Positions 43,896 through 56,261 of a DNA stretch of 64,000 bases are shown piece after piece. The notes under the pieces were generated by a model. It was not told the origin of the DNA and did no database searches. It saw only the letters and a list, made by a program, of their open reading frames with translations. The DNA comes from Ctena decussata. Its lineage: Eukaryota > Mollusca > Bivalvia > Lucinida > Lucinidae. A program made the translations under genes and the position numbers. Location of the stretch: assembly GCA_963989385.1 (NCBI GenBank), contig OZ022512.1, positions 31,631,574 to 31,695,573 of the forward strand, given 5' to 3'. Each line of letters begins with the position of its first letter. Position 1 is the stretch's first letter.

Positions 43896-46200
43896 CAAAG
43901 TGTGACATTGCAGGTCAAAAATAAACACTCTGCCATAGGTTTAATTTTTATTCCAGACTTATCTACAGTGCTTACAGTTTACAAAACTGTATAAATTTTA
44001 ATAATAGCATTACTAATAAAACATTTATGACAGTTTTTGTGAAGAGATTTACACCAAAAATCTGTTAAAATGACCAAATTTTATGAAAGCTTTGGAAGCT
44101 ATTAATAAAAATCATGATCATATCACTCTAAGTTTCTATTATTTGATGCAGGGCACTTCCAAATTATGTAAGTAAATGCTGTTTTCTATCAGAAACCCCT
44201 GAATGAAATAAAAACTTAAATTTTAATTTCATTTTGATTCACTTTTTCAGAAGTAGAGTTTAAAAAACTTCCATATCTTCTCTTTACCTGACTGTGCCTC
44301 GGTAAAACGTGCATTGGGATGATGGCATATGAGTAGGGAACTAATCTAGAGAATGATTGTTGACATAAAAACATAGTGGTAGTGGTGATGCTATGTCAAA
44401 AATGTGCTAAAAGTTTCAAGGAATGTGTTACACTCCTGAGTATTATTTTCAAACTGCTGGAATTAGCACCACAAGAACTTAAATCATTGATTAAGTGTTC
44501 TTTGCAATAAAGTAACAATGACTGCATGTTGTAAACATCAGTTTTTCCAAATTTATTGGCCTCTTTAACAAGAAAACTTGGTCTCTTGCTCAGGAGTGTA
44601 ACACTTTTCAGCCATTTGTTGGTACTGTAAAAAAAGTTGAATATTCTGCCTTTAGATTTCATTATGATGTTGTCTTCATTATAAATGCAACTTGCACTCA
44701 TTGCTATAGCAAAAACCAAAATCATAACTTTCAACTCAATGCTTGGGTGTGCCACAATATATTTGCTAATCGGCTGTCTAAATGCACACAAATCAAACAA
44801 ATACTGACTTAAATTAATTTCTTCTTCACTCTTTCTTCTGGAAATTGAACAGTTTTCTTTACCTGAATATCATTACCTGTTTACAAAAGACATTACAGAA
44901 ATATAGTTCCACACAAGTTTCAGAAGCTGATGGTCATATTATAAATCAGTAAAAAATGTCCCTTTCTAAAATATCATTAACCTCAAAATCTTATCAAAAC
45001 AGATGGCACTGCATCAAAAAACATTTTCAGATGTTGGAAACATTATATTTAGCATGAATTAATCCAAATATGTTGATGCAGGGGAAGAAAAAGTGTCCAA
45101 AATGGCATTAAACTGAAAATGCTCAGGAGTGTAACACCTTGCACAATACACATCATAGCAAAACCCAAAATTAAATCACATAATATCATTATCTTAGTCA
45201 CTCTTATCCTATTATTTTTCACAAAACACTTGATAGCTATGTAGGAATATTATTTGGAATGCCTCATAGTGATAGATACGAAGAAAATGGAATCTCAAAA
45301 TCTTCAACTTTCAGTCGATTTCATGGCAGTACAACTTTACTTACATTTAGAAGTTAAATTTAAGTTCCAAAATTGTTTGAGGGTGACTTGGTCTTCATGT
45401 ATCTGCCTAATAAATGAAAATAACACTACTTGTGTGAAAGAAATAAGCTATTTTTGTCTTTTTTCAAAAAAGTGTTACACTCCTGAGTGGCTTAAATGGT
45501 GCGTATGAAGAAAACAAGAGCCAAGATGAAGACTTCCTGTGTGCCAATTATCATGATGGGTCGAAGACTTTTCATACATGGCATGAAAGTTGACTAAATC
45601 TACCCCTGGAAAAAATTATGGGGTTTCAAATCACAAATGTTACACTCCTGAGTTCAAGGGGTACTTGAGAAGAAGTGGTTTACATTCTGAGATGGATGCT
45701 GGTACAGCAACTGAAAAATTTGCAATACAATATACCATCTTTATTCAATGTTTCAGACCATATTATAGAGATTAGAAGCATCAAATATAAAAATGACATC
45801 CATTTACATGAGAACCTCTTCTTTTTTGGTGCATCAGAAATTCAGCATAGTGCTGCTGCGTTTAGCCTTTCTTATTCCATGAGTGATGATGAAAGGAGAT
45901 AAATCTTACATTTTCATGCAGCCCAAAGGACTGGAAAGTCGAACAGATGGCTAATAGGTATGGTAACCGGCAGAGTTTTGTAAAAATGCAGGCAGCAAAT
46001 TCAGTAATCAAAAAAATGTCACACAAAAAGCATTACACTCCTGAGTTTTTTGGCTATATTTTTTACCGTAACTTTTTCATTACTCAAACTATTTCAATGA
46101 ATTTTGGCAAGTATCTTCAAGGCTACATGATACATCTTCAGCAACAAAAATAATGTACTATTAAAGCTCTGTTTCCTTTAAAATGCTCTGAAATGCTTCG
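43896..46200. other. Interior of the long-TIR element with repeated TTACACTCCTGAG sites
   Basis: Sites on the plus strand at 44427-44441, 45474-45488, 45639-45653 and 46032-46046; on the minus strand at about 44588-44604 and 45121-45137. All share TTACACTCCTGAG exactly while the sequence around them does not align. The 134-codon minus frame at 44396-44800 is not recognised and overlaps two sites. Confidence 0.75.
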
Positions 46201-46230
46201 GTCACATTTTTTTTGAACATGCCCATATAG

Positions 46231-46806
46231 AGAACAAGACCTGTCCGCGTACAGGATAGCTCGCCTGCAGCGCATTGCCCATCACATAAAAAAACTTTAA
46301 CCAAAACATCCATTTCGGACGCGGACGCTGACGCGGACGCCAGGGTGACAACAATAGCTCTTCCTGAACTTTCGTTCAGGCGAGCTAAAAACCCACTGTT
46401 CAGTTAGGCCTAGTGTAGCTTTTATGTGAAAACAGCAATATGGATGCCACCCGTCCTCCCAATAAATAAAGCATCTGTCCATGCAATTGAACCCATCAGC
46501 CCACCCACTGAACACATCTGCATATCCAATTTCCATCCTCAAAATATATTCCATTAGGCCCAGAGCAGCTTTTTTGTTACAACCGGGGATCTTATTTTTT
46601 TTCATGCAGACTGCAATCTAGCCCTTTGTCTAGGTTCCATCTGCATTGGTTGATGCTATATAGCAAGCGTCGAGATTATTAAATTTTACGTCCCAACATA
46701 CAGTGCAGCTACACCAAATAATGACTATCAATTTGATAAAAATAATTTTTACAGCCCATTCATACATATTTGTAATACTCCTTTAACACAGTGATTTTTT
46801 TCTCTA
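46231..46806. mobile_element. 576-bp insertion in the right arm of the long-TIR element
   Basis: Comparing the two arms shows CCCATATAAGTGG interrupted here with a short TATA duplication. The insert begins GAGAACAAGACC, carries a CAGGATAGCTCGCCTG-family repeat (46236-46388) and ends TTTTTTCTCTA. Confidence 0.7.
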
Positions 46807-47140
46807 TATAAGTGGTGCCCATAAAAGGCACCAGTCCCAATTCAAAATAGTATCTTCTTTTCCCAACTGCAAGTTGAAAAATTCCCAATTGCAGGAAGAA
46901 TTTTTCAAGGGACCATTCTACAAACATAAATTTACTTGCTTCAAGTTGCTTGCTTAGAGAACTGGCAGATATATAGCTATAACTGAATTTTTATATTATA
47001 TATTCAGTTTCATGTCCCTTATCCCACCACTTGAGCCAATAAAGGTGTTTCTGAAATTCCAAATTGAAGGAGAATATGATGCGATTTTTCCAAATTCTGT
47101 GGGCACCGGCACCATTCCCAAAATGGTAGAAAAATCACTG

Positions 47141-48185
47141 TAACAGTGCACACATATGCCCCTCTATGCCCCTACATGCCTGGAGTATGTTTGCACCAGA
47201 CTCATATTCAAAGTTGCAAAAACAGGCAAATTCAAATTCACATGCAACTGCGTGTTGCATGTAAATTCGACAATAATGTGTGCATCCACATGCCTCCACC
47301 TAGACTCTGCATAAAACACCTATACACACCAACAGCATGCCAGCACCAAACCATCATGCAGCAGTGCAAAACAGGCAAATTCAAATTCACATGCAACAGC
47401 GTGTTGCATGCTAATTCGATAGCAACTGGCATACCCATGGCAACAAGTCTCTGCCATCTCAAGTGCTGCAGTGATAATTGTCACGGCTGTATGAATCATC
47501 GATGTACTTAGCAATGTAATACAGGCAATTCTTTATTCACATGCAACAGCAAATTCAAATTGGCATTCAATGATGCAACACAGCCAAATTCAAACTTTCT
47601 AAGGTCCTACCATGACATATACCAGCATATGACATCCCGCGATGCCATTTAGTGCATATGGCATACCACACCCCAACGCTATGATGTAGTGTGGCACATA
47701 CAGCAAACAGAATCACACAGCAAACGCAATGCTATATTTAATATTGTCACTTGACATGGCTACATATATTTAGTACAAAAAGAAAATGTGCATTAATGCA
47801 TGCAATTTAATTATTAACCATGGACAGGCCAGAGACAATCAGTCAGTAACCGTCCACGGTCAAAACAATGACCCTTAACCGGCTTTTAGGCGCCCAACCC
47901 TCAGTTCATCACAGTGCAGCTATTTTGATAACCCTGCATTCTTTAAAGGATGTGTTTTGTTAATATTTATATTATCGGTACTGATCCACTTGTATCAAAT
48001 GCATGAGGAACCAGGTTTCTACCATCCCAAACCCACAATATACTTTGCATTTTATTTACTCACTTATTTCATATTTCTGTTATCTTATACTTCTGGGCCC
48101 CACTATCCATTCAATTAAAATATTATGTTCTGTTTGTGATATATCACTGTTTAAGCTAAATTTATCTCGTACATCTATTAGGTTT
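47141..48185. repeat. Interior sequence with about 148-bp tandem repeat
   Basis: ACAGGCAAATTCAAATTCAC followed by ATGCAACnGCGTGTTGCATG occurs at about 47222 and 47370, with a decayed third unit near 47520. The inner GTTGCATG/CATGCAAC pair makes a small hairpin in each. The 121-codon plus frame through this region is repeat read-through. From 47800 to 48185 nothing was recognised. Confidence 0.6.
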
Positions 48186-48193
48186 TTGCCTTT

Positions 48194-49590
48194 CAGACCT
48201 GGGGCTGATTACTTTGAAATGTAATCGATTACAATTACAATTACTTTCAAAATGCATGATTACTGATTACATTACAATTACATTTTTTATAAATGTAAAC
48301 GATTACAATTACAATTACTTTGCAAAGTAATCATGATTACTTTATGATTACATATGATTACTTTGTGATAAAAGTAGTTGTAAGAAATGACTAAAGCATC
48401 AGCATACTGAGGTGCAATAGCATAAAGGAGGACTAGTATTAAGAGTATCATCATTGTTCAATTTATTTCTTATGAAATTCTAGCAATATATATTAGCATA
48501 AAGGCAAATATCATACACATGCATGCATTAGAAAGGTATATATATAACTGAAACAAGAAGCATGACAACAACAAGTAAACACTGCCCAGGAGATATCACT
48601 GTCTTAAGTCTTTTATATGCCATCAGTATTGACATTCTCTTAACAGCTCACAGTCTCTTTACAGCTGACAGTTTTTCCTTAACTGTTGACAGCAGACAGC
48701 TCACAGTTTTTTCTGCTGACAGTTCAATGTTTATTATTAGTCAAGACTCTGACACTCCACAGAACTCCACATGTTGTAAAGCTAATGCAAATGAAACTCT
48801 TGAACTCATGAAGAAATACTGTTTGCACAATTGGGTGCTCATCAGTTTGTTGATTTATCTTCTGAGCCATTGACAGACCTTCCCGAGGGGAGTGCTATCT
48901 CATTGCAGAGATGCAACCAAGCCTGATAAAGACTAAGAAGACAGACCAACAAGCTGGAATCAATTGTGCAAACAGTTTTTCTTAACAATGATCTTCTGTG
49001 ACAAAAAACATAAAAAAATAGAATTTAATCCATAGCACAGCTGCCATTATTAGAGGTATACTAGTGGATCAGAATTACTGTACTAACAGTTCTAACAGAA
49101 CATAAGATAATGAAACTTAAACAGGAATGAAGACAGATGTTCTTTGGTGATCACACCTTTAATTGATGACTTCATATATACTATAATTGGACATTTAAGG
49201 AATTCTAATTTCAATACAAAGGTTAATTGGTTGTTTGTCACTTTGTTAGTGGGAAACTTGCTTGCTCTGCTGACCACATTCACACTTAAATATTCTGTGA
49301 TCTTTTAGTTTAATAGGTCAACTGTGATCTCTCTTTGTAATTGCTATTCTTATGATTGTAAAAAATGATTCCAGCACTTTTGTTTTCTTTATTTATTATA
49401 AAAGTTGCAAAAGTAATCATAATGTAATCGTAAAGTAATCACGATTACAGGACATTTTGTAATGTAATCGATTACATTACGATTACTTGTAATCATAGAA
49501 AAGCACGATTACAGATTACATTACGATTACTCAAAAATTGTAATCGATTACATGTAATCACGATTACAGATTACGATTACCCCAGGTCTG
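48194..49590. mobile_element. hAT-type non-autonomous transposon (1397 bp)
   Basis: Ends CAGACCTGGGGCTGATTAC / GATTACCCCAGGTCTG, flanked by the perfect 8-bp duplication TTGCCTTT (48186-48193 and 49591-49598). Both subterminal regions are packed with TGTAATCGATTACA and related motifs (48215-48365, 49410-49580). Eight-base duplications and CAG..CTG ends are the hAT signature. The middle has no transposase; short direct repeats of CTGACAGTT and CAGCTCACAGT occur at about 48644-48725. Confidence 0.93.
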
Positions 49591-49598
49591 TTGCCTTT

Positions 49599-50236
49599 AC
49601 TGTCTGTAATAACTATTTATTTTCTATCTAGAATTTTTGATGGTAACCTAAAAGGTCTTTCTAGGTATTTCAGACAATCTCTTAAATTATCAGGGTTTTC
49701 CCGGACTCAAGATTGAGAGTCTCAGACCCCCAAAATGGTGTCTGGGACTCCCAGAAAAAAAATCTGCGCATCCACTGGGACTCTCAAAACGAAATCCAAG
49801 TCCCAATTCAAAGTGATGAATTCTTATAACAATTATATTATTCTTGGCACAATACAAATTAATGATTACAAAATAAAGTGTTTATGAAATTCTGATATTT
49901 GATTTGGATATTTTATAACATTTTTCAGAGTACATGACCCTTTACTTTTGGCATTGAACTCTTAAAAAATTGGTATGTGGGTCCCAAAAACACCTTAAAT
50001 ACAAGGATAAGGGAAAACCTTGATTATAATACCCATATAAAATTCTTATTGACATCCTTTCCATCCCTACTGTCCCTAGTATCCACATTATGCTATTAGG
50101 ATGCATAACCGGATGGAGCTGTCTGTCCGATTCTGCATCCCAACCGCTATACCACTACTGCATAACAAAATTTACATCCACTTTTTTTTAACAATATTTC
50201 ATCTATGGGCATGAGCCCGAATTTAATTAAATATAT
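49599..50236. other. No gene seen
   Basis: Unremarkable sequence between the hAT-type element and palindromic repeat copy 6; AACTCTTAAAAAAT and GGGAAAACC patches only. Confidence 0.4.
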
Positions 50237-50473
50237 GAGCCGCGACATGAGAAAACCAACAATGTGGTTGTGGGCCCAGCGCAGACTCAGATCAGCCTGG
50301 GCATCCACCCAGTCTGATCAGAGTATTTGCTGTCCGCATGGAGGTAGCTCGGTCCCTTAGCTATCATTTAAGCACTTAGCAAAGAGTCTGACCAGACTGA
50401 GCAGATGTCCAGGCTGATCTGAGTCTGCGCTGGGCGCACAACCACATTGTTGGTTTTGTCGTGTCGCGGCTCA
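50237..50473. repeat. 235-bp palindromic repeat, copy 6
   Basis: GAGCCGCGACATGAGAAAAC ... TTTTGTCGTGTCGCGGCTCA; 237 bp, near-perfect hairpin. With copy 5 it defines the full-length family. Confidence 0.93.
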
Positions 50474-51115
50474 TATGCGAGACACATCTTCTCACTAAAA
50501 ATCCAAAATGTTAGACTCTTCGCACTAAGTGAGATTTTCTAAGGATACATAAGTGTAAAACACTTAATAGTAGAAAGCGTACTTCACATGATTCTGAGTA
50601 CCTCAGTCTTCACAAAACCCCGTCTGACAGCCTGACATGTCTGGTAAAAATTCATTCGGTCTGGTAAAAATATTCAGAATTTTCGAATGCATTTTAATCG
50701 TTTTACCAGATTCGGTCCTGTAAACTCTGGCAGACTTTCGTGAACTTTGCTAGCTTTCAGTGGTAGTTGAGTAAGTCTGATTTCTCCTTAGGTCTTAAAT
50801 AAGTCTTTAGTGTAAGAGTTGTTTTATTATACTTCCATGTCAAATATTATATATTCCTTGAAGTGTATTACACAATATGTACATCAATTTTTTCATGTAA
50901 TAACTGTTTTCTGGTAATCCTCTATCATTATAAGGGTGGTAACATCTTCTACCATAGATCTGTCACGAAAAAAAGAAAAATTTGATTTATAATCAACTTT
51001 TGTACATCAATTTTTACATGTGACAACTGCTTTCTGATAATCCTCTATCGGTTTAAGGGTGGTAACATTTTCACCCACAGATCTTTTACGAAAAAAAGGA
51101 AAATTTTATTTATAA

Positions 51116-51420
51116 TTCTAACACAGTGCGCCTATAGAAGCAATGGAAAGTTACCGTGTTTTATTCTGCAACAATTCACTGTCTCGAGGCGTGTGAATCT
51201 AATTGCTGACGTCACTTGCATTACTGACGTAATTTTGTGACGTTTAGAGACGTTAGACGGTGTAACGTCTCTTTGTCTTTTCAAAATCGCAATAATAACG
51301 TACATTTACGTTAGATACAGTCAAGAATATTGGCGGGAGCATGAACGCGCTGGCATGAAGGTTGGAAAGTTTGAATGAAAAGAGTTATTTTTCAGCGTTT
51401 TTGAGCGTTAGAATCGAAAT
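51116..51420. repeat. Dispersed repeat beginning CTAACACAGTG, second copy
   Basis: Homologous to 18424-18720: GCAATGGAAAGTTACCGTG, GTGTGAATCTAATTGCTGAC and GAATATTGGC are shared. Followed by a hairpin around AACTTTACAACTGACCTCCA and TGAATTATTACTCAACAATT. Confidence 0.75.
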
Positions 51421-51489
51421 AGTTCAGCTATAGCATTGAATTGTTGAGTAACTTTACAACTGACCTCCAAACAGTGAATTATTACTCAA

Positions 51490-52217
51490 CAATTCACTGC
51501 TAGAGCTGATCTATTTCTTAATTCTAACACAGTGCGCCTATAGAAGCAATGGAAAGTTACCGTGTTTTATTCTGCAAAATACCGTGTTATATGATCTACT
51601 TTACAACTGACCTCCAAACATTGAATTATTACTCAACAATTCACTGCTAGAGCTGATCTATTTCTGAATCAATTTTTGGTGAAAATCTGCGAAACTAGAA
51701 TCTATGATTCTACACACAAAATTTCAACATGAACGAAGAAAAGTAAACAGCCTTGTCCCTACTGAAACTTCATGTATATTATAACTAGAGCAAGTGAGCA
51801 GGGCCTCACGTATACCCCTGACCAGTGCCACCGCCTAATGAAAGCATACTTTACAATTCACTGCTAGAGCTGATCTATTTCTTAATTCTAACACAGTGCG
51901 CCTATAGAAGCAATGGAAAGTTACCGTGTTTTATTCTGCAAAATACCGTGTTATATGATCTACTTTACAACTGACCTCCAAACATTGAATTATTACTCAA
52001 CAATTCACTGCTAGAGCTGATCTATTTCTGAATCAATTTTTGGTGAAAATCTGCGAAACTAGAATCTATGATTCTACACACAAAATTTCAACATGAACGA
52101 AGAAAAGTAAACAGCCTTGTCCCTACTGAAACTTCATGTATATTATAACTAGAGCAAGTGAGCAGGGCCTCACGTATACCCCTGACCAGTGCCACCGCCT
52201 AATGAAAGCATACTTTA
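51490..52217. repeat. 364-bp perfect or near-perfect tandem duplication
   Basis: 51490-51853 and 51854-52217 appear identical wherever compared (ATTCTAACACAGTGCGCC at 51521 and 51885; both units end AATGAAAGCATACTTT). Confidence 0.92.
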
Positions 52218-52860
52218 GCACAAAACTACAATGCAAATGTTATGTATACATGTACAAAAAAGTTTGTGACCTTGACCTTATATCAGCAGCAGCATCCATA
52301 TGTGTAACCTAGTATGAAATAAACCTAGTCATGTATCATAAGGATCCATTCAAGTATATTAGAGCTATAACTCAAAACTATACAACAAATGGCTAAGTCC
52401 TAGTTACTGACCCCAGGCCCCACCCATGAGCCTGACCCTGCAGCTTAGGTAGTCCAGATCAAAGTAATGCTACAGAGATATCATGAAGCACCTATGGAAG
52501 AAATCTTTAATGCAGTAACAGAGATATAAGCAATCACGAAGTTTAACGCAAAACTTTGACATAATGAATTAAATGCCTAAGTCCTAATTACTGATCCTTG
52601 GCCCCATCCTAGGGCCTGAACCAGTGGCTAAGTTAGTAACTACATCGAAGGCAATGCTATATATATAGAGATATCATAAACCAAATTAATATGAAAAGAA
52701 TCAAAAGTGTAGTTACAGAGATATGCGCAATAAAAAAGGTTTAGCGCAAAACTTTGATGTAAAGTTGGCGAACGGATGGACAAACGAATGAACAAACGGA
52801 CGGAATGACAAAAACTATATACCCTCTGACATACTTCGTATATCGGGGATATAAATAGAC
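52218..52860. repeat. Dispersed repeat with GGAC-like tail
   Basis: TGTGACCTTGACCTT start, two diverged internal units (CCTAAGTCCTAATTACTGA-like) and tail ACGGATGGACAAACGAATG, then CATACTTCGTATATCGGGG. Same architecture as the element ending at 20186. Confidence 0.65.
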
Positions 52861-53066
52861 CCTTTGTTAGTATTATATATAATTGTTTTTTTTTTATTAT
52901 ATTTTCCATTTCATTTTGTTTTACGAAAAATTTGTCCACCACAGTCGTCGTATTGTATTCCCTAGGCTTCTGAATGGTTATTTTATCTTTTACCCAACCA
53001 TAATCCCTATCATAGGGCTATAAATGACTTGGTGTGCGATAAATGATTTTGCAGCGATTTTTGATA

Positions 53067-53805
53067 CTACTCTCTTGTTGAGGCACTCCAGCAAGTGGTT
53101 TTTAGAAGTTTATGCTTAAAGGATAAAGAAACAGCAAATTCCACTTACATGGCTCAATTTACTACCATTTCTCGTAGTCAGATTTGTCCAGTAGAGTTTT
53201 TGAAATTCATTGGCATGCTCTCAAGCTTGAAAAGTAATCTCTTGCAATGTATTTTTTTCAGTTTCAAAATGGCGGCCTCAAGATAACCCATATTGCTGTA
53301 GGGGTGGCATGTTTCAAGCACATTCTTGAAAATTACCATTTCATATAAAATTAACATGAAATCAGTTCAGAAAAATTTATTATCATATCTTATAGCAGTT
53401 ATTTTCTTAAGTAATATCTTTTTGGAAAACAAAAAGATGCATAAGTGTAGCTGACATTCCAAGCAACCCTTTGCTGAAATGATATTCCAAAACAGATCAG
53501 GTGATTAGTGATGACATCATTTCTGTTGTGATGTCATAATGGGTGGTTCCCAGCTTCATAAAACTTAAAATGAACCTCATCAAAGGCTGGAAACCAGAAG
53601 GAATATTTTTACTATTGGAAAACCCACCTCCAAACAAAAAATGATAAAAATAGACAAAAGAGGTCATGCAATATACTGCAAGTCAGTATTTAGCTACGAG
53701 AAATGGTTTTGGGTATGTTAAACCTAAAATTTTGATATTTAAGCATCTTTAAAGAAAAAAGTTCCACTAAAAACCACTTGCTGGAGTGCCTCAACAAGAG
53801 AGTAG
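53067..53805. mobile_element. 739-bp element with 39-bp terminal inverted repeats
   Basis: CTACTCTCTTGTTGAGGCAC... at 53067-53105 is the exact reverse complement of 53767-53805. No convincing target duplication. The 63-codon frame inside (53095-53286) is not recognised. Confidence 0.88.
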
Positions 53806-54235
53806 ATCTATTTCCTGAGTATCTTGCGGCATTTCGATCTTAATAGATTTAAATCAGATACATTTTGTCTTTAACATTTTGTACAGTTCTTTTGGACATG
53901 CAAAGTTTTTATTTTCTAATGAAGCTCAAAAAAGGCATCTGCAGTATCCCAGCGACATCAGTTTCAGAGCCCTTAAGATCAAAATCAACTTCTTTAATAC
54001 ATATGCAGCAAGGCTGGCCCAAAAACATATTTAGAGTCCTCTGTAATGTTTAGCCTACCATTTCACTTGTCCTCATGAAATATTGTATAGAATTAAAGTC
54101 AGGTGTTTGTATTTGAGGAGACTACCTATTTTCACTTATCCTTCTAGCATGGTATGTGTTTCAGAGCCCTTTTTAAAACTTTAAAAGAAAATTTTATTTT
54201 ATTTGCTGAGGAGAAAATATGGATTTCAGGAGTTA

Positions 54236-56261
54236 CAGTGTTTCCCCTAAAGCGGAATGGCGGGGCGCCGCGCCCTGCCCCTTTTTGGTCCCGCCCTTCT
54301 GCCCCAAAAACATGTCATAAGCGCCCTCCTGCCAGAAAAATAATCAGTAACCAGTCCCTTTTCCCGCGCTGCTATTACGATTCGGTTCCATTGTGTCCCA
54401 TACCTGTAAAAACTGACAACTCAAGTCGATCGATAATCTGTACACATGCTCATCAATAAACACCGATCACGGTGATTAATCTGTGGCAATTATCACCTCA
54501 CTAAACCCCGACCGTCACGAAAAATTACCTCGCCAACTGAAAACTTATGCTGGTTACCGGCTTTTAAGATGTCAAATGCATTGTGGATATGGCGATAGTA
54601 ACCAGGGCAATTAAAGAAACTCGTTAAAGTGACCAGCCTGTTCCGACTGTGAAATTAACGGATAGCACCGTTGATCTCGTTTGCCTCGCTCCGATAATAA
54701 CACGGGCCTAGTTGAGGGTGTGGCAGGTGGGGATTCAATCGGCATAACGGTGCCGCTTGCCACATCAATACCGATAACTATTTTTTTTTCACCGTATCAC
54801 GTTGCGCTATACTACAGAATTCGAGGCCTATAAGACGCGTACGACAATGCAATGATTCAATGTCTATTTTCCCGGTAAACATGTCAGATACGTAATGTAC
54901 GGTCATCACAAATACGGATCATGCTAAATTTGCGCAGGCTGATCAGATCATACATGTTTTCATGAAATCGTCACAGGTGCCGACGATTTCTGTTTAATGA
55001 AAGTCGGTTCGTTCACTTTAAGATTAGTTTCCCGCGTTTTTCTATGTAGTTCCCGCCGATTCAGGTGTACTATCTGTGGAACGAGAACCAGTCAATATTT
55101 ATTAATAGTACCTCGGGAAATCCGCGATCTTCTCAACAGCTCAGCCTCAGCTGTCACCATGCAGTATTTTGCGATTTTACAAATTTACAGGCCCAAATAT
55201 GCAACAATACGCGATCCTTATTTGATATTTCACTATTCTAGAGAGGTCTTACGGAAGGTATGTTCATCTAAGTGTAGAATTAAACTCGGTTTTGAGATAG
55301 GCAGATTTTGAGTGTAAACAAGTATCAGCTTTGATCAAAATCACTAGAACAAATCAGACCCATCATCCAAGGTGCAATTTTGGATGTGTATATGGAGGGT
55401 GAGGGAAAGGTGGGGAGGTAGTGGTGGTTTGAGAATGCTGGATTGTCTTTTTTTTAGCAGTTCAATTTTTTTTATTTGAGCATTAAAGGTAGGTTCCTGT
55501 ACTTTGGAATGCATCATAATTTAATGATCTTTCATCCAAGTTGTTGGAAAGCACTTATAAAAGGGAATGAATAAGTTTCACTAAAAAGTGTAAATCAAAA
55601 AAATATTAGAAAAGTTGTTATGCAAGGGATTTCCTAACTCTGCTTCGCACACCAGTTAGCGCTATATTTAGTTCGCGCCAAAAATAGATAACGCAGCTGA
55701 CGTCATGGTGCATAGCATTTTGGGATAGTTTTAACCCATCCGCCATGTCAGGACCTCCAGGAGAGTTCACGGCAAGGGAAAATTGACCTTTGGAGTATGG
55801 CATCAGAAATTGCGCACTTATAGACATAATAAACATAGTTATTTTTAGAACTGGAATTCCAACGAAAGAAAATAAACCAAAGGGGTAAACGACTATTTTC
55901 TTCAACATCTGACAAGTTTCTCAGTAGCAACAAATTCAGAAAAATAAGAGAATGCAATACTGCTTAGAAAAAGACAAAATTATTTTGTGGACACAATTGT
56001 TATCGCTAGTCCAGGAACCTACCTTTAAATTCAACAATGGACTGGTCACACTAACACTATGAACAGTATTGCTAAATTACACTACATATTAACACATAAT
56101 GGTAGTGTTACTGCACTGAAATGTCATACTTTTGAGGTTAATTATTAGATGTAGGCAGAACAACGTAAGTAACATTGCCTCTCCAGATGCCTTTCGCCGC
56201 GCTAAAAGTGCCCTTTTTTCCAGCAGCACCCTGCCCCTTTTTCAGTCTGGGGGAAACACTG
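54236..56261. mobile_element. hAT-like element (2.0 kb), with nested TTAA element
   Basis: Ends CAGTGTTTCCCCTAAA / GGGGGAAACACTG are the classic hAT terminal sequence; subterminal GCGCCCTGCCCC / GCACCCTGCCCC also pair. An 8-bp target duplication is not evident (flanks diverged). GC content is higher than surroundings. Holds the TTAA element copy 2. The 104-codon plus frame at 54997-55311 is not recognised as transposase. Confidence 0.82.
55487..56024. mobile_element. TTAA-flanked miniature transposon, copy 2 (538 bp)
   Basis: Opposite orientation to 11321-11856; AGGTAGGTTCCTG and CAGGAACCTACCT ends, TTAA at 55483-55486 and 56025-56028. Sequence similarity runs the full length. Confidence 0.92.

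Larger units (their letters stand above)
43535..47140. mobile_element. 3.6-kb element with about 360-bp inverted repeats
   Basis: Left arm (43535 to about 43895, CAGTGATTTTT, TTTTGGGAATGGTGCCGGTG, GGGCACCACTTATATGGGCA) is inverted at about 46201-46230 and 46806-47140; the right arm is split by a 576-bp insertion. The interior (43.9-46.2 kb) is AT-rich and holds six copies of a TTACACTCCTGAG motif. Open frames of 60-134 codons occur on both strands but none is recognised as a transposase. Confidence 0.82.

Noticed and set aside
44396..44800. 134-codon minus-strand frame in the long-TIR element
   Set aside because: No recognisable domain, composition like translated AT-rich DNA, and it overlaps two of the repeated TTACACTCCTGAG sites.
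47146..47511. 121-codon cysteine- and histidine-rich plus frame
   Set aside because: Read-through of a 148-bp tandem repeat; the repeats do not keep the frame and the opposite strand is equally open.
54997..55311. 104-codon frame inside the hAT-like element as a transposase
   Set aside because: No hAT dimerisation or catalytic motifs are visible and no continuing frames were found.
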